Part shown: positions 28,271 to 36,222 of the stretch, piece by piece
Layout of the letters: each line of letters begins with the position of its first letter
Position numbering within the stretch: position 1 is the stretch's first letter
Source of the DNA: Rhizobium sullae
GTDB taxonomy: Bacteria; Pseudomonadota; Alphaproteobacteria; Rhizobiales; Rhizobiaceae
DNA: 64,000 bases
Direction: 5' to 3'
Assembly: GCF_900169785.1 (NCBI RefSeq)
Contig: NZ_FWER01000009.1
Location: 212,400-276,399 of the forward strand
The notes under the pieces: model-generated
What the model was told of the DNA's origin: nothing
Databases searched by the model: none
The model's input: the letters and a program-made list of their open reading frames with translations, nothing else
Translations under genes and position numbers: made by a program

Positions 28271-29143
28271 ATGGAGCTTCGGCATATTCGCTATTTTCTG
28301 GCGGTCGCGGAAGAAGGCAATTTTACGCGGGCGGCCGCAAGGATCGGCATCGGCCAGCCACCGCTCAGCCAGCAGATCCGCGATCTCGAAGCTGAGGTCG
28401 GTGCGGCCTTGTTTCATCGCGTGCCGCACGGGGCGGAATTGACGGTGGCGGGCGAGGCGTTTCTCGGCGAAGCCAAAGCGTCGCTTGCTTCTGCCGAGAA
28501 GGCGAAGCTTGCCGCGCAGCGTGCCAATCGCGGCGAGACGGGCAAGCTGGCGCTCGGCTTTACGGCATCCTCGGCGTTCAATCCGGTGGTCAGCGCGACG
28601 ATCAGACGGTTTCGTGCGCAGTGGCGGGAGGTACGGCTGTCTCTGACGGAAATGAACACGCTGGCGCTGATGGAGAGGCTCAATCGCGGCGAGTTAGATG
28701 CGACCTTCATGCGCCCCAGCCTCGATGATCCGCCGGGCGTGCGCCTGAAGCGCCTTGATGACGAGCCGATGGTGGTCGCCCTGCCTGCAAACCATCCGCT
28801 GGCGAAGTACGAGCGTCTGCCTTTGGCGCTGCTGTCGAAAGAGCCGTTCATTCTCTTCCCGCGGCTGGTTGGCCTCAGCCTCTTCGACGATGTCGTGCTC
28901 GCCTGCAGGAAAGCGGGTTTCGAACTGACGGTGGCACAGGAGGCGCCACAAATTTCCTCCGTCGTCAATCTGGTTGCGGCAGAACTTGGAGTGTCGATCG
29001 TTCCGGCATCGATCGCGCAGATCAGGCTCGATGGCGTCACCTATCGCCCGATCGACGGGCCGCCTGCTGTCGCGCGGCTGGCGCTTGCCGTGCTGAAGAC
29101 GCAGCGCTCGCCGGTAACGGATAACCTGATGAGCCTGCTTTGA
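28271..29143 (+). CDS. LysR-type regulator, YnfL/BenM-like
   Basis: A 290-residue LysR protein beginning MELRHIRYFLAVAEEGNFTRAA, with GIGQPPLSQQIRDLE as recognition helix and an effector domain. The ATG at 28271 follows TTTTGGAG; an upstream open stretch reads into the divergent promoter. It very likely controls the neighbouring MFS exporter from the 91-base gap, which contains a CCA-ATATA-TGG half-symmetric site. Confidence 0.9.
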   Translation: MELRHIRYFLAVAEEGNFTRAAARIGIGQPPLSQQIRDLEAEVGAALFHRVPHGAELTVAGEAFLGEAKASLASAEKAKLAAQRANRGETGKLALGFTASSAFNPVVSATIRRFRAQWREVRLSLTEMNTLALMERLNRGELDATFMRPSLDDPPGVRLKRLDDEPMVVALPANHPLAKYERLPLALLSKEPFILFPRLVGLSLFDDVVLACRKAGFELTVAQEAPQISSVVNLVAAELGVSIVPASIAQIRLDGVTYRPIDGPPAVARLALAVLKTQRSPVTDNLMSLL

Positions 29144-29144
29144 T

Positions 29145-29954
29145 TTAGCCTGCAGGATCCCAATAAGGCGGATCGCCGAAGGCTTTTTTCAGGTGATCGG
29201 CTATGGCGCGGAGTTTGGCGGAAGGGTTACGGCCTTCCGGATGCGCCATGTAGATGAACTCAGCTTCGGGCTTGTAGCCGACATCAATCTCGACAAGCTT
29301 GCCTTCGCGGATTGCCGGACCGGCAATGAAGGTCGGCAGCAGCGCGATCCCGAGACCGGCGATTGCCGCATCGCGAAGCATGTCGCCATTATTGATACCC
29401 ATCGCCAGCTTCGCACGCACGACGATTGCACCCTCCGGGGTCTGGAAGCGCCAGTCCGCGATACCGCGATTAGTGTAGAACAGGCCTCGATGATCGTCGA
29501 GATCGGCCAATGTCGCCGGTGTCCCATGGCGGTCGAGATAGGCCGGGGAAGCCGTCAGAAGACGGCGGCTGCGCGAGAGCTTCCAGGCCACCAGGCGTGA
29601 ATCGGCGATCGGCCCATGGCGGATGATGGCGTCGTAGCCTTCCGACGAGGCGTCCACGCGACGGTCATCAATGTCGAGCGTCAGCGCGATTTCGGGGTGC
29701 TCCGCCAAAAACGGATAAAGCGCCGGACCAAGATGGAGGCGACCGAGGGTGACAGGTGCTGCAATACGCAAGGGACCGGCGAGCGTACCTCGGCGTTCGG
29801 CCATGTCGGCTGCGGCCTCTTCTATCTCACGCAGGATTCGAAGCGCACGCTCCATAAAAGCCGTGCCGTCTTCCGTCAGCGTTAGCTTGCGTGTCGTGCG
29901 GTGAAGCAGCAAACCGCCAAGTGTCTTTTCCAGATCAGCCAGCCTTTCGCTGAC
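29145..29954 (-). pseudogene. LysR regulator missing its first ~25 residues (deletion-truncated)
   Basis: From SERLADLEKTLGGLLLHRTTRK onward this is a normal LysR protein through to its stop at 29145, including the whole effector domain. The first two helices of the DNA-binding domain are gone: upstream of Ser (29949-29951) the frame continues into antisense of an SDR gene. The frame stays open to 30254, so a chimeric protein could still be made, but without a complete DNA-binding domain it should not work as a regulator. Confidence 0.8.
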
Positions 29955-30383
29955 AACGTCAACCTCACCGCCTCTTTCCTGGGCGCCAAGCACCAGATCG
30001 CGGAAATGGCGAAACACAGCGGCGGCTCGGTGATCTTCACCTCTACCTTCGTCGGCTACAGCTTCGCCTTCCCGGGCGTTGCCGCCTACGCCGCCAGCAA
30101 GTCCGGACTGATCGGCCTGACGCAGGCACTTGCTGCCGAGTTCGGCCCGCAGAATGTCCGCGTCAATGCCATCCTGCCCGGCGCAGTCGATACCGACATG
30201 TATCGCGAGATGAACGATACGCCGGACAAACAGGACTTCATCACCAATCTGCACGCCCTGAAGCGCGTCGCAACGCCGGAAGAGATAGCCCGCTCCGTCC
30301 TCTACCTTGCCTCCGACGACTCGAGCTTCGTAACAGGCACGGCTTCGCTGCTCGACGGCGGCGTTTCAATCACTCGCACGTAA
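29955..30383 (+). pseudogene. SDR oxidoreductase missing its N-terminal half
   Basis: From NVNLTASFLGAKHQIAEM the frame is a short-chain dehydrogenase with GGSVIFTSTFVG, the YAASKSGLIGL active site and the DGGVSITRT end. The Rossmann N-terminus with TGxxxGxG is absent; the frame instead runs back into antisense of the truncated LysR gene. Catalytic Tyr and Lys remain, but NAD(P) binding should be lost. Confidence 0.8.
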
Positions 30384-30639
30384 CCGCAGCGCGATTATCT
30401 GCCACCCAAACCACCAGGGTTATCGCGAACGCTTTTGAATGCACGTCGACCTATCAACAGCTGCATGAATCCTCGGCTATCACCAATGGATTCATGCAAC
30501 TTTCCAATCCGAAATACCCCTTCCTGTTGGCCTCTTCCAGCGATCAAGGCTGGAAAACAGATGTCGCGGCTGAGACTTGCCCGCATATCACTCGAGCATC
30601 CTTTTTGCTTTTCGGGCACCCTCGACCCTCAGGTGAACC
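30384..30639. other. Intergenic region before the EamA gene
   Basis: About 255 bases with no recognisable gene. A 74-codon minus-strand frame (30395-30619) has no family resemblance and no ribosome site. Probably the leader and promoter of the gene at 30640. Confidence 0.4.
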
Positions 30640-31557
30640 ATGCTCATCGGTGTCCTTTGCGGCCTCGCCACATGCGCTTTGTGGGGACTGACTTTCGTCG
30701 TGCCCCGTGCCATTGCGCCATTCAACACGATGGACCTGACAATCGCGCGCTACGGGCTCTTTGCCGTGGCGAGCGTGGTTCTGATGGTCAATCCACGCTT
30801 CCGGCCGAGGAACATAAAGCCTCGGCTTGCAGTCACCGCACTGCTTCTCGGCGGTGTCGGCTATGTCGGCTATTTCGTCAGCGTCGCCTATGCCGTTCGG
30901 CTTGTAGGCGCTGCCATTCCGCCGCTCGTCATCGGGACCATGCCGGTGATTCTCGCAGTCATTGCGAATTTTCGCGACCGCTCCGTTGCCTGGCAGATGC
31001 TCGCCCTGCCGCTGCTCTTGATTGCAGCGGGCATCGGTTGGGTGAATGTCTCGATCTTTTCCGCCACGCCTTCCGGCGATGAGGCAGCGATCATCCTGGG
31101 TATCGGCTCAACGCTGATCGGTCTTGCATTGTGGGTCATTTACGGACTTGCGAGCACGGCGGCAATGCAGTCGCCGGAGGCGCCGGATATCCTGCAATGG
31201 ACAGGCCTTCAGGGTATCGGCGCAGGTATCGGTAGCCTCGTGCTCATCCCATTCACTTCGATCGGCACGGACATCGTCTTCACAGGCGCCGAGCTTTTAC
31301 GATTCATTCTCTGGTCGCTCATCATGGGGCTCGCCGGAGCGTGGTTGGCGACGCTGCTCTGGATGATCGCTTCGAAGCGGCTGCCGCTTGCGCTTGCCGC
31401 GCAGTTGATCGTTGCCGAAACGATCTTTGGACTGATCTTCGGCTTCCTCTTCGAGCAACGCCTGCCGACGCTCGCGGAAGCAGGCGGCTCCATTCTCCAA
31501 CTCGCGGGCGTCGGACTTGCGATCGCGATCTTCACGCCGAATGGCCGGAGAGCTTAG
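30640..31557 (+). CDS. EamA/DMT family transporter
   Basis: A 305-residue protein with about ten membrane segments, starting MLIGVLCGLATCALWGLTFVV and ending in the second EamA repeat. Substrate unknown. It stands alone between the SDR remnant and coaBC. A weak ribosome site only, so the start is moderately certain. Confidence 0.85.
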   Translation: MLIGVLCGLATCALWGLTFVVPRAIAPFNTMDLTIARYGLFAVASVVLMVNPRFRPRNIKPRLAVTALLLGGVGYVGYFVSVAYAVRLVGAAIPPLVIGTMPVILAVIANFRDRSVAWQMLALPLLLIAAGIGWVNVSIFSATPSGDEAAIILGIGSTLIGLALWVIYGLASTAAMQSPEAPDILQWTGLQGIGAGIGSLVLIPFTSIGTDIVFTGAELLRFILWSLIMGLAGAWLATLLWMIASKRLPLALAAQLIVAETIFGLIFGFLFEQRLPTLAEAGGSILQLAGVGLAIAIFTPNGRRA

Positions 31558-31634
31558 GCGCGCCGTGATGATTGCATGTTATCCGCCAAAGGCTTAGGGT
31601 CGGCAGTGGTCAACAAGGCGACGGGTAGAAGGCC

Positions 31635-32846
31635 ATGGCTCTCAGCGGCAAACGCATCCTGCTTATCATTTCAGGCGGCATCGCGGCCTATAAAAGCCTC
31701 GACCTGATCCGGCGCCTGCGCGAGCGCGGGACCTCGGTACGTCCGGTGATGACGAAGGGCGCGCAGGAATTCGTGACGCCGCTTGCCGTCGGTGCGCTTG
31801 CTGCAGACCACGTGTTCACCGATCTCTTTTCGCGGCAGGACGAGCAGGATGTCGGCCATATCCGGCTTGCCCGCGACTGCGACCTCATTGTCATCGCGCC
31901 GGCGACGGCCGATCTGATGGCCAAGATGGCAAACGGTTTCGCGGACGATCTGGCCTCGACCGTTTTGCTCGCGACGGACAGGCCGGTCCTTGCCGCGCCG
32001 GCGATGAACCCGAAGATGTGGTCGCACGCGGCGACGAAGCGGAATTTCGGCATCCTGAAAAGTGATGGAATCCATTTCGTCGGGCCGATGGCGGGCGAGA
32101 TGGCAGAGGGCAAGGAGGTCGGCACCGGCCGCATGGCTGAACCGCTGGAGGTCGTAGCCGCCGCGGAAGCGCTGCTTGACGATGGACCGAAGCCGCTTGC
32201 AGGGCGCAGGGCGATCGTTACCTCGGGACCGACCCACGAGCCAATCGACCCGGTCCGCTACATCGCCAATCGCTCCTCCGGCAGGCAAGGGCACGCGATT
32301 GCCGCATCACTTGCGAGGCTCGGCGCGGATGTGACGCTCGTCTCCGGACCAGTGGCGATTGCCGATCCCGTCAGCGTCAGGACGATTCATGTCGAGCGCG
32401 CCGAAGAAATGCGCGATGCGGTGCTCGCGGCGCTGCCGGCCGATATTGCCGTCATGGTGGCGGCCGTGGCCGACTGGCGCGTGGCCTCTGCCGCCGATCA
32501 GAAGATCAAGAAGCATCCGGGCGAGTCCATCCCGACGCTGTCTCTCACCGAAAACCCGGACATCCTTAAGACCGTCGGCCACCACACGATGCGACCAAAG
32601 CTGGTGATCGGCTTTGCCGCCGAGACGCAGGATGTGGAAAGCAACGCCAAGGCCAAGCTCGAGCGCAAGGGCGCCGACCTGATCGTTGCCAACGACGTTT
32701 CTGCGGCGACGGGCATCATGGGCGGCACGCGCAACAGCGTGAAGCTGGTCAGCCGAAGCGGTGTCGAGAAATGGCCCGATCTCGCCAAGGAAGAGGTTGC
32801 GGAAAAGCTGGCGGCGCTGATTGCCGAGCGCTTCAGGCAGAAATAG
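31635..32846 (+). CDS. coaBC: CoaBC, phosphopantothenoylcysteine decarboxylase / phosphopantothenate-cysteine ligase
   Basis: Bifunctional enzyme of coenzyme A synthesis. The N-terminal FMN-dependent CoaC domain has ISGGIAAYKSLDLIRRL, the His in VGHIRLARDCDL, and APAMNPKMW with the catalytic Asn. The C-terminal CoaB domain has TSGPTHEPIDPVRYIANRSSG and AAVADWR. The CoaC loop that carries Cys158 in E. coli (ACGDIGPGRM) reads AEGKEVGTGRM here, so the cysteine is Glu. Length of 403 residues is normal. The gene overlaps the convergent amidotransferase by 14 bases. Confidence 0.95.
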   Translation: MALSGKRILLIISGGIAAYKSLDLIRRLRERGTSVRPVMTKGAQEFVTPLAVGALAADHVFTDLFSRQDEQDVGHIRLARDCDLIVIAPATADLMAKMANGFADDLASTVLLATDRPVLAAPAMNPKMWSHAATKRNFGILKSDGIHFVGPMAGEMAEGKEVGTGRMAEPLEVVAAAEALLDDGPKPLAGRRAIVTSGPTHEPIDPVRYIANRSSGRQGHAIAASLARLGADVTLVSGPVAIADPVSVRTIHVERAEEMRDAVLAALPADIAVMVAAVADWRVASAADQKIKKHPGESIPTLSLTENPDILKTVGHHTMRPKLVIGFAAETQDVESNAKAKLERKGADLIVANDVSAATGIMGGTRNSVKLVSRSGVEKWPDLAKEEVAEKLAALIAERFRQK

Positions 32847-33642
32847 CGATATCCGCCACGACGCCGCTGCGCTTTTCCGGCTTGAAGGCGGCGACCTCGA
32901 TGCCGTTCTCGCCAATCGTAACTGCGCTACCGTCCGGTATTTCGGTCCAGGCATCGATGTCGTCGTTCAACGGCTCGGAAACAAGGCAATGTCCCTGGCG
33001 CATCGGTGAGGCATAAAGCGTCGGCGCCCTTCGATCGGTTGCATAACGAATTCCGTACAGCGACCGTCCGTCGGAAAACGCGGCAGTGAAACGCAGATGG
33101 GCTCTGCCCAGGATGTTTTCAGCAAGCCCTTCGACGAAGCTCACCATTTCCGCCATCGCAACGAGCGGCGCCTGGCGCAGACCGAATTGCAAAGCGAGCA
33201 GGAACATCAGCTCGGAATCAGTCGTGCCGCTGCGAACATTGAAGAGCTCGTCATCGAGCATCGCCTCCATGGCACGGCGCAGGCGCTCGAAGCCGCCGAT
33301 CTGGCCGTTGTGCATGAAAGACCAATTCTCGTGCGTGAAGGGATGGCAATTATCGCGCCGTGTGCCGCCTCCTGTGGCTGCTCGAACATGGGCCAGGAAA
33401 AGCGACGAGCGGATTTGCCGTGCCAGGCTCTTCAGATTGCAGTCGGACCATGCGGGAAGGATGTCGCGATAGCGGCCCGGCTCCGGCCGGTCGCCATACC
33501 AGGCAATACCGAAGCCGTCGCCGTTCGTTGCGGTCTTGGCGCGGGTGGCGCAATGGGATTGTTCGATGAGTGAATGGGCGGGAGAGGACACCAGTTCCTC
33601 GAGATAGAGGGGGTCTCCACGATAGGCTGCCCAGCGACACAT
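32833..33642 (-). CDS. Class II glutamine amidotransferase (YafJ/EgtC superfamily)
   Basis: A 269-residue Ntn-type glutamine amidotransferase domain without a fused synthase. It starts MCRWAAYRG so Cys2 would be the nucleophile after Met removal, and carries NGDGFGIAWYG, AHVRAATGG and CHPFTHENWSFMHNGQI. Stand-alone members include YafJ and the ergothioneine enzyme EgtC; sequence alone does not separate them. No egtB or egtD is near. Confidence 0.87.
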   Translation of the reverse strand: MCRWAAYRGDPLYLEELVSSPAHSLIEQSHCATRAKTATNGDGFGIAWYGDRPEPGRYRDILPAWSDCNLKSLARQIRSSLFLAHVRAATGGGTRRDNCHPFTHENWSFMHNGQIGGFERLRRAMEAMLDDELFNVRSGTTDSELMFLLALQFGLRQAPLVAMAEMVSFVEGLAENILGRAHLRFTAAFSDGRSLYGIRYATDRRAPTLYASPMRQGHCLVSEPLNDDIDAWTEIPDGSAVTIGENGIEVAAFKPEKRSGVVADIAISA

Positions 33643-33737
33643 GCTTTTCTGACTCCGGAACCCGCCGTCTCAGCAACGGGACTGATTGGAAATGCCCGAT
33701 CGATTGTCGAGCGCGATGGTGAATAAAAACTTAACGA

Positions 33738-33752
33738 TTGCAAATTTTGCAA
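33738..33752. promoter_or_regulatory. Palindrome upstream of the amidotransferase gene
   Basis: TTGCAAA-T-TTTGCAA is a perfect inverted repeat 96 bases upstream of the minus-strand amidotransferase start and on the other side upstream of the short gene at 33929. It looks like a repressor site. A direct repeat GGCGATCAC (two copies, 13 bases apart, near 33780-33802) lies beside it. Confidence 0.35.
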
Positions 33753-33928
33753 GGCGGCATGCGGGTTGGAAACACTGCAGGCGATCACATTCGGCGATCA
33801 CGTTTCTTCGTTTGTGAACATTGCCTCTCGGCCGCGTCACGGCGGTCATCGCAAGAATTTCCCTTGCATCATCGAAATTTTTCCTTACCTTTTAATCATC
33901 AGCAACAGAACGAAAGGAAGGTGATCCA

Positions 33929-34000
33929 ATGTCTAATGAGATTTCGGACCTCGTAACGGGCATGGGAGAGGTGACGAAAGCGAGGCAGCCCTCGCTCTAA
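33929..34000 (+). CDS. 23-residue small protein or leader peptide
   Basis: A short frame MSNEISDLVTGMGEVTKARQPSL with an excellent ribosome site (GAAAGGAAGGTGA, 7 bases before the ATG). It is followed by two hairpins and a terminator, so it may be a leader peptide or a small protein with its own transcript. It has no run of one amino acid codon as in classical attenuation. I do not recognise it. Confidence 0.5.
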   Translation: MSNEISDLVTGMGEVTKARQPSL

Positions 34001-34062
34001 TCCCCGCCTTCCTGGGGCCGCCTTGACGGTCCAGGCCAGTTAACAGGCCAAACTCATGGAAA

Positions 34063-34090
34063 GGGTCGCTGAGGCGGCCCTTTTTATTTT
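34063..34090 (+). terminator. Rho-independent terminator after the 23-codon gene
   Basis: Stem GGGTCGC / GCGGCCC with loop TGAG (34063-34080), then TTTTTATTTT. An upstream segment GGGCCGCC (34015-34022) is perfectly complementary to GGCGGCCC (34073-34080), so a competing antiterminator fold is possible. Confidence 0.75.
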
Positions 34091-34101
34091 GCAGATTTTC
34101 T

Positions 34102-34151
34102 TTGACAGGCGCCGAGGCACTGGCATATTCATAAAGTCATCTGATGACTTT
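34102..34151 (+). promoter_or_regulatory. Promoter and autoregulatory operator of the GntR gene
   Basis: TTGACA (34102-34107) and TATTCA (34126-34131) at 18-base spacing form a likely promoter. Just downstream, AAAGTCATC-T-GATGACTTT (34133-34151) is a perfect 19-base inverted repeat, itself nested in a longer imperfect one (GGCATATTCA ... GAATATGCC). The position overlapping the start of transcription suggests autorepression by the GntR protein. Confidence 0.6.
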
Positions 34152-34160
34152 GAATATGCC

Positions 34161-34838
34161 ATGCAGCCGCTCAACAAAACAAACTTGGCCGAGACCGCGA
34201 TTGAAGCAATCCGCGGCGAGATCCTCGCGAAGCGATGGAGCGTCGGCGACAAGCTGCCGAACGAGGCGGCACTTTCCGCCGCGCTGGCAGTCAGCAGGGG
34301 CACGATCCGTGAGGCCGTGCGCGTGCTTGTCTCTCAGGGCCTGCTCGAAACGCGGCAGGGCTCCGGAACCTACGTCCTTTCGACGATGGATGCGACTCGG
34401 CCGCTGACGATGGCCCGGCGCGCAAGCCTGCGCGACCAATTCGAAGCGCGTTGCGCCCTGGATGTCGAGGCGGCCCGCCTCGCTTCGCTGCGGCAGACGC
34501 CGGAAATCATCACTCGGCTGCGCGACCTTCTGGCCAAGCGCGGCAACTACGAAGGCGGCGACAAGGCGGCTTTTATCGAGCGCGATCTTACCTTTCATAA
34601 GGCGATCATCGCAGCCTCGGGCAACCGGGCGATGATCGAGATCTATGACTTCTTCTCGGCTTCGATCGCCGAAACCATCGAGGCAACGCTCGGGCAGGAT
34701 ATTCCCGAACCCGACATGCAGGCGCACGTTAGTATCATCGATGCCATCGAGACCGGACGCCCTGCGAAAGCTGATGCCGCCGTGCGCCGCTTCATGCAGC
34801 CGGTGATCGCCGCCCTTGAACGAATGATTCTTTCATGA
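34161..34838 (+). CDS. GntR/FadR family regulator (FCD domain)
   Basis: A 225-residue regulator. The N-terminal winged helix has AIEAIRGEILAKRWSVGDKLPNE... with VSRGTIREAVRVLVSQGLL, and the C-terminal all-helical FCD domain contains FIERDLTFHKAIIAASGN with the usual metal or acid-binding His. The ATG at 34161 lacks a ribosome site; translation may be leaderless or nearly so. It overlaps the MFS gene by ATGA, so regulator and exporter are co-transcribed. Confidence 0.87.
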   Translation: MQPLNKTNLAETAIEAIRGEILAKRWSVGDKLPNEAALSAALAVSRGTIREAVRVLVSQGLLETRQGSGTYVLSTMDATRPLTMARRASLRDQFEARCALDVEAARLASLRQTPEIITRLRDLLAKRGNYEGGDKAAFIERDLTFHKAIIAASGNRAMIEIYDFFSASIAETIEATLGQDIPEPDMQAHVSIIDAIETGRPAKADAAVRRFMQPVIAALERMILS

Positions 34839-36124
34839 CCACCTCCAGTTCGGATACAGCCGAGGCTCTCGACGCCATCGACGAGCAGTTGATCGATGCC
34901 GAGGCGGACAGCATTCCCGCACCGGAAGCGCCTGCACAGTCGACAGCGGCAAGCCGCATCATTCTCGGCGTCAGTCTGTTGCTCATTGCCTTTAACCTTC
35001 GCCCGGTCTTTTCCAGCGCATCGGCGCTGCTGCCGGAAATTCGCTCAGGTCTCGGCCTTTCGGCTCTCGGCGCGAGCCTGCTGACCACGCTTCCCATCGT
35101 TTGCCTGGGTGTCTTTTCGCCGCTCGCGCCAAAGCTGGCACAGCGCATGGGTGCCGAGCGAACGCTCCTCGGCGTGCTGTTGCTGCTGGCGCTCGGCACG
35201 GCCATGCGCGGGCTATCCTCTGTTCCGCTTCTCTTTCTCGGAACAGCACTCGCTGGTGCTTGTATCGCCATCGGAAACGTCCTGCTTCCCGGCCTGGTCA
35301 AGCGCGACTTCGCCGACCGCACCGCGCTGATGACCGGCTGCTACACGATGGCGCTTTGCGCCGGCGCGGCGAGTGCTGCCGGTTTCACGCTGCCGATCGA
35401 GCACACGCTCGACGGATCGCTGGAGGGCGCTCTTGCCGCCTGGGCATTGCCCGCCTTCGTCGTCGCTCTGATCTGGCTTCCCCAGGTTCTCGGGATTCCG
35501 GCTCAGCCGCGCCGGAGCGGCTTCAGAGTCGAGGGGCTTTGGCGCGACCGGCTTGCCTGGCAGGTCACGCTTTTCATGGGCCTTCAATCAGCGCTGGCCT
35601 ATTGCGTCTTCGGCTGGCTCGTGCCGATCCTTCGCGAGCGCGGACTCGACGGTGTGACTGCCGGCGCCATCGTTTCGGTATCAGTCGTGGTGCAGGCTGC
35701 TGCTTGCCTCGTGACGCCGCATATTGCCGTGCGCGGCAAGGACCAGCGGCTGATCAATGCGTCGCTTTGTATCATTGCCGTGGTAGCCCTGCTCGGCTTG
35801 CTCTTCGCGCCGCTTTCGACGGTCTGGCTTTGGGCGGCGCTGCAGGGAATAGGACAAGGCGGCCTGATTGCAGTCGCAATGACGACGATCGTGCTGCGCT
35901 CGCGCGATGCGCATGTCGCAGCTCACCTATCCGGCATGGCACAATGCGTCGGCTATCTGCTGGCCGCTGTCGGCCCGCTGATCGTCGGGCTCATTCGCAG
36001 CGCCACGGGAGGTTATGCCTGGTCCGCGATACTCTTCGTTCTGCTCGGACTTGGAGCCGCGATCAACGGCTGGAATGCCGGACGTGCACTGTACGTCAAT
36101 GCGCGGACGATCCAGAAGACGTAA
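34835..36124 (+). CDS. MFS transporter, CynX/NimT family
   Basis: A 429-residue 12-segment transporter; LLIAFNLRPVFSSASALLPEI and LGASLLTTLPIVCLGVFSP are hallmarks of the CynX/NimT group (cyanate transport, 2-nitroimidazole resistance). A hydrophilic tail of about 40 residues precedes the first membrane segment. The substrate is unknown; the co-transcribed FadR-type regulator suggests a carboxylic-acid inducer. Confidence 0.87.
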   Translation: MTTSSSDTAEALDAIDEQLIDAEADSIPAPEAPAQSTAASRIILGVSLLLIAFNLRPVFSSASALLPEIRSGLGLSALGASLLTTLPIVCLGVFSPLAPKLAQRMGAERTLLGVLLLLALGTAMRGLSSVPLLFLGTALAGACIAIGNVLLPGLVKRDFADRTALMTGCYTMALCAGAASAAGFTLPIEHTLDGSLEGALAAWALPAFVVALIWLPQVLGIPAQPRRSGFRVEGLWRDRLAWQVTLFMGLQSALAYCVFGWLVPILRERGLDGVTAGAIVSVSVVVQAAACLVTPHIAVRGKDQRLINASLCIIAVVALLGLLFAPLSTVWLWAALQGIGQGGLIAVAMTTIVLRSRDAHVAAHLSGMAQCVGYLLAAVGPLIVGLIRSATGGYAWSAILFVLLGLGAAINGWNAGRALYVNARTIQKT

Positions 36125-36222
36125 GCGCCCTCCTCACCTGCATATCACCATCTCTTGATACCGCTCTGGGATCGCAGATGTTACGCTGCCGCTGATCGTG
36201 TTCCATCGCCCAGGAGGAAAGA

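Noticed and set aside
30395..30619. 74-codon minus-strand gene.
   Set aside because: No family resemblance, no ribosome site, and no codon-usage sign of coding.
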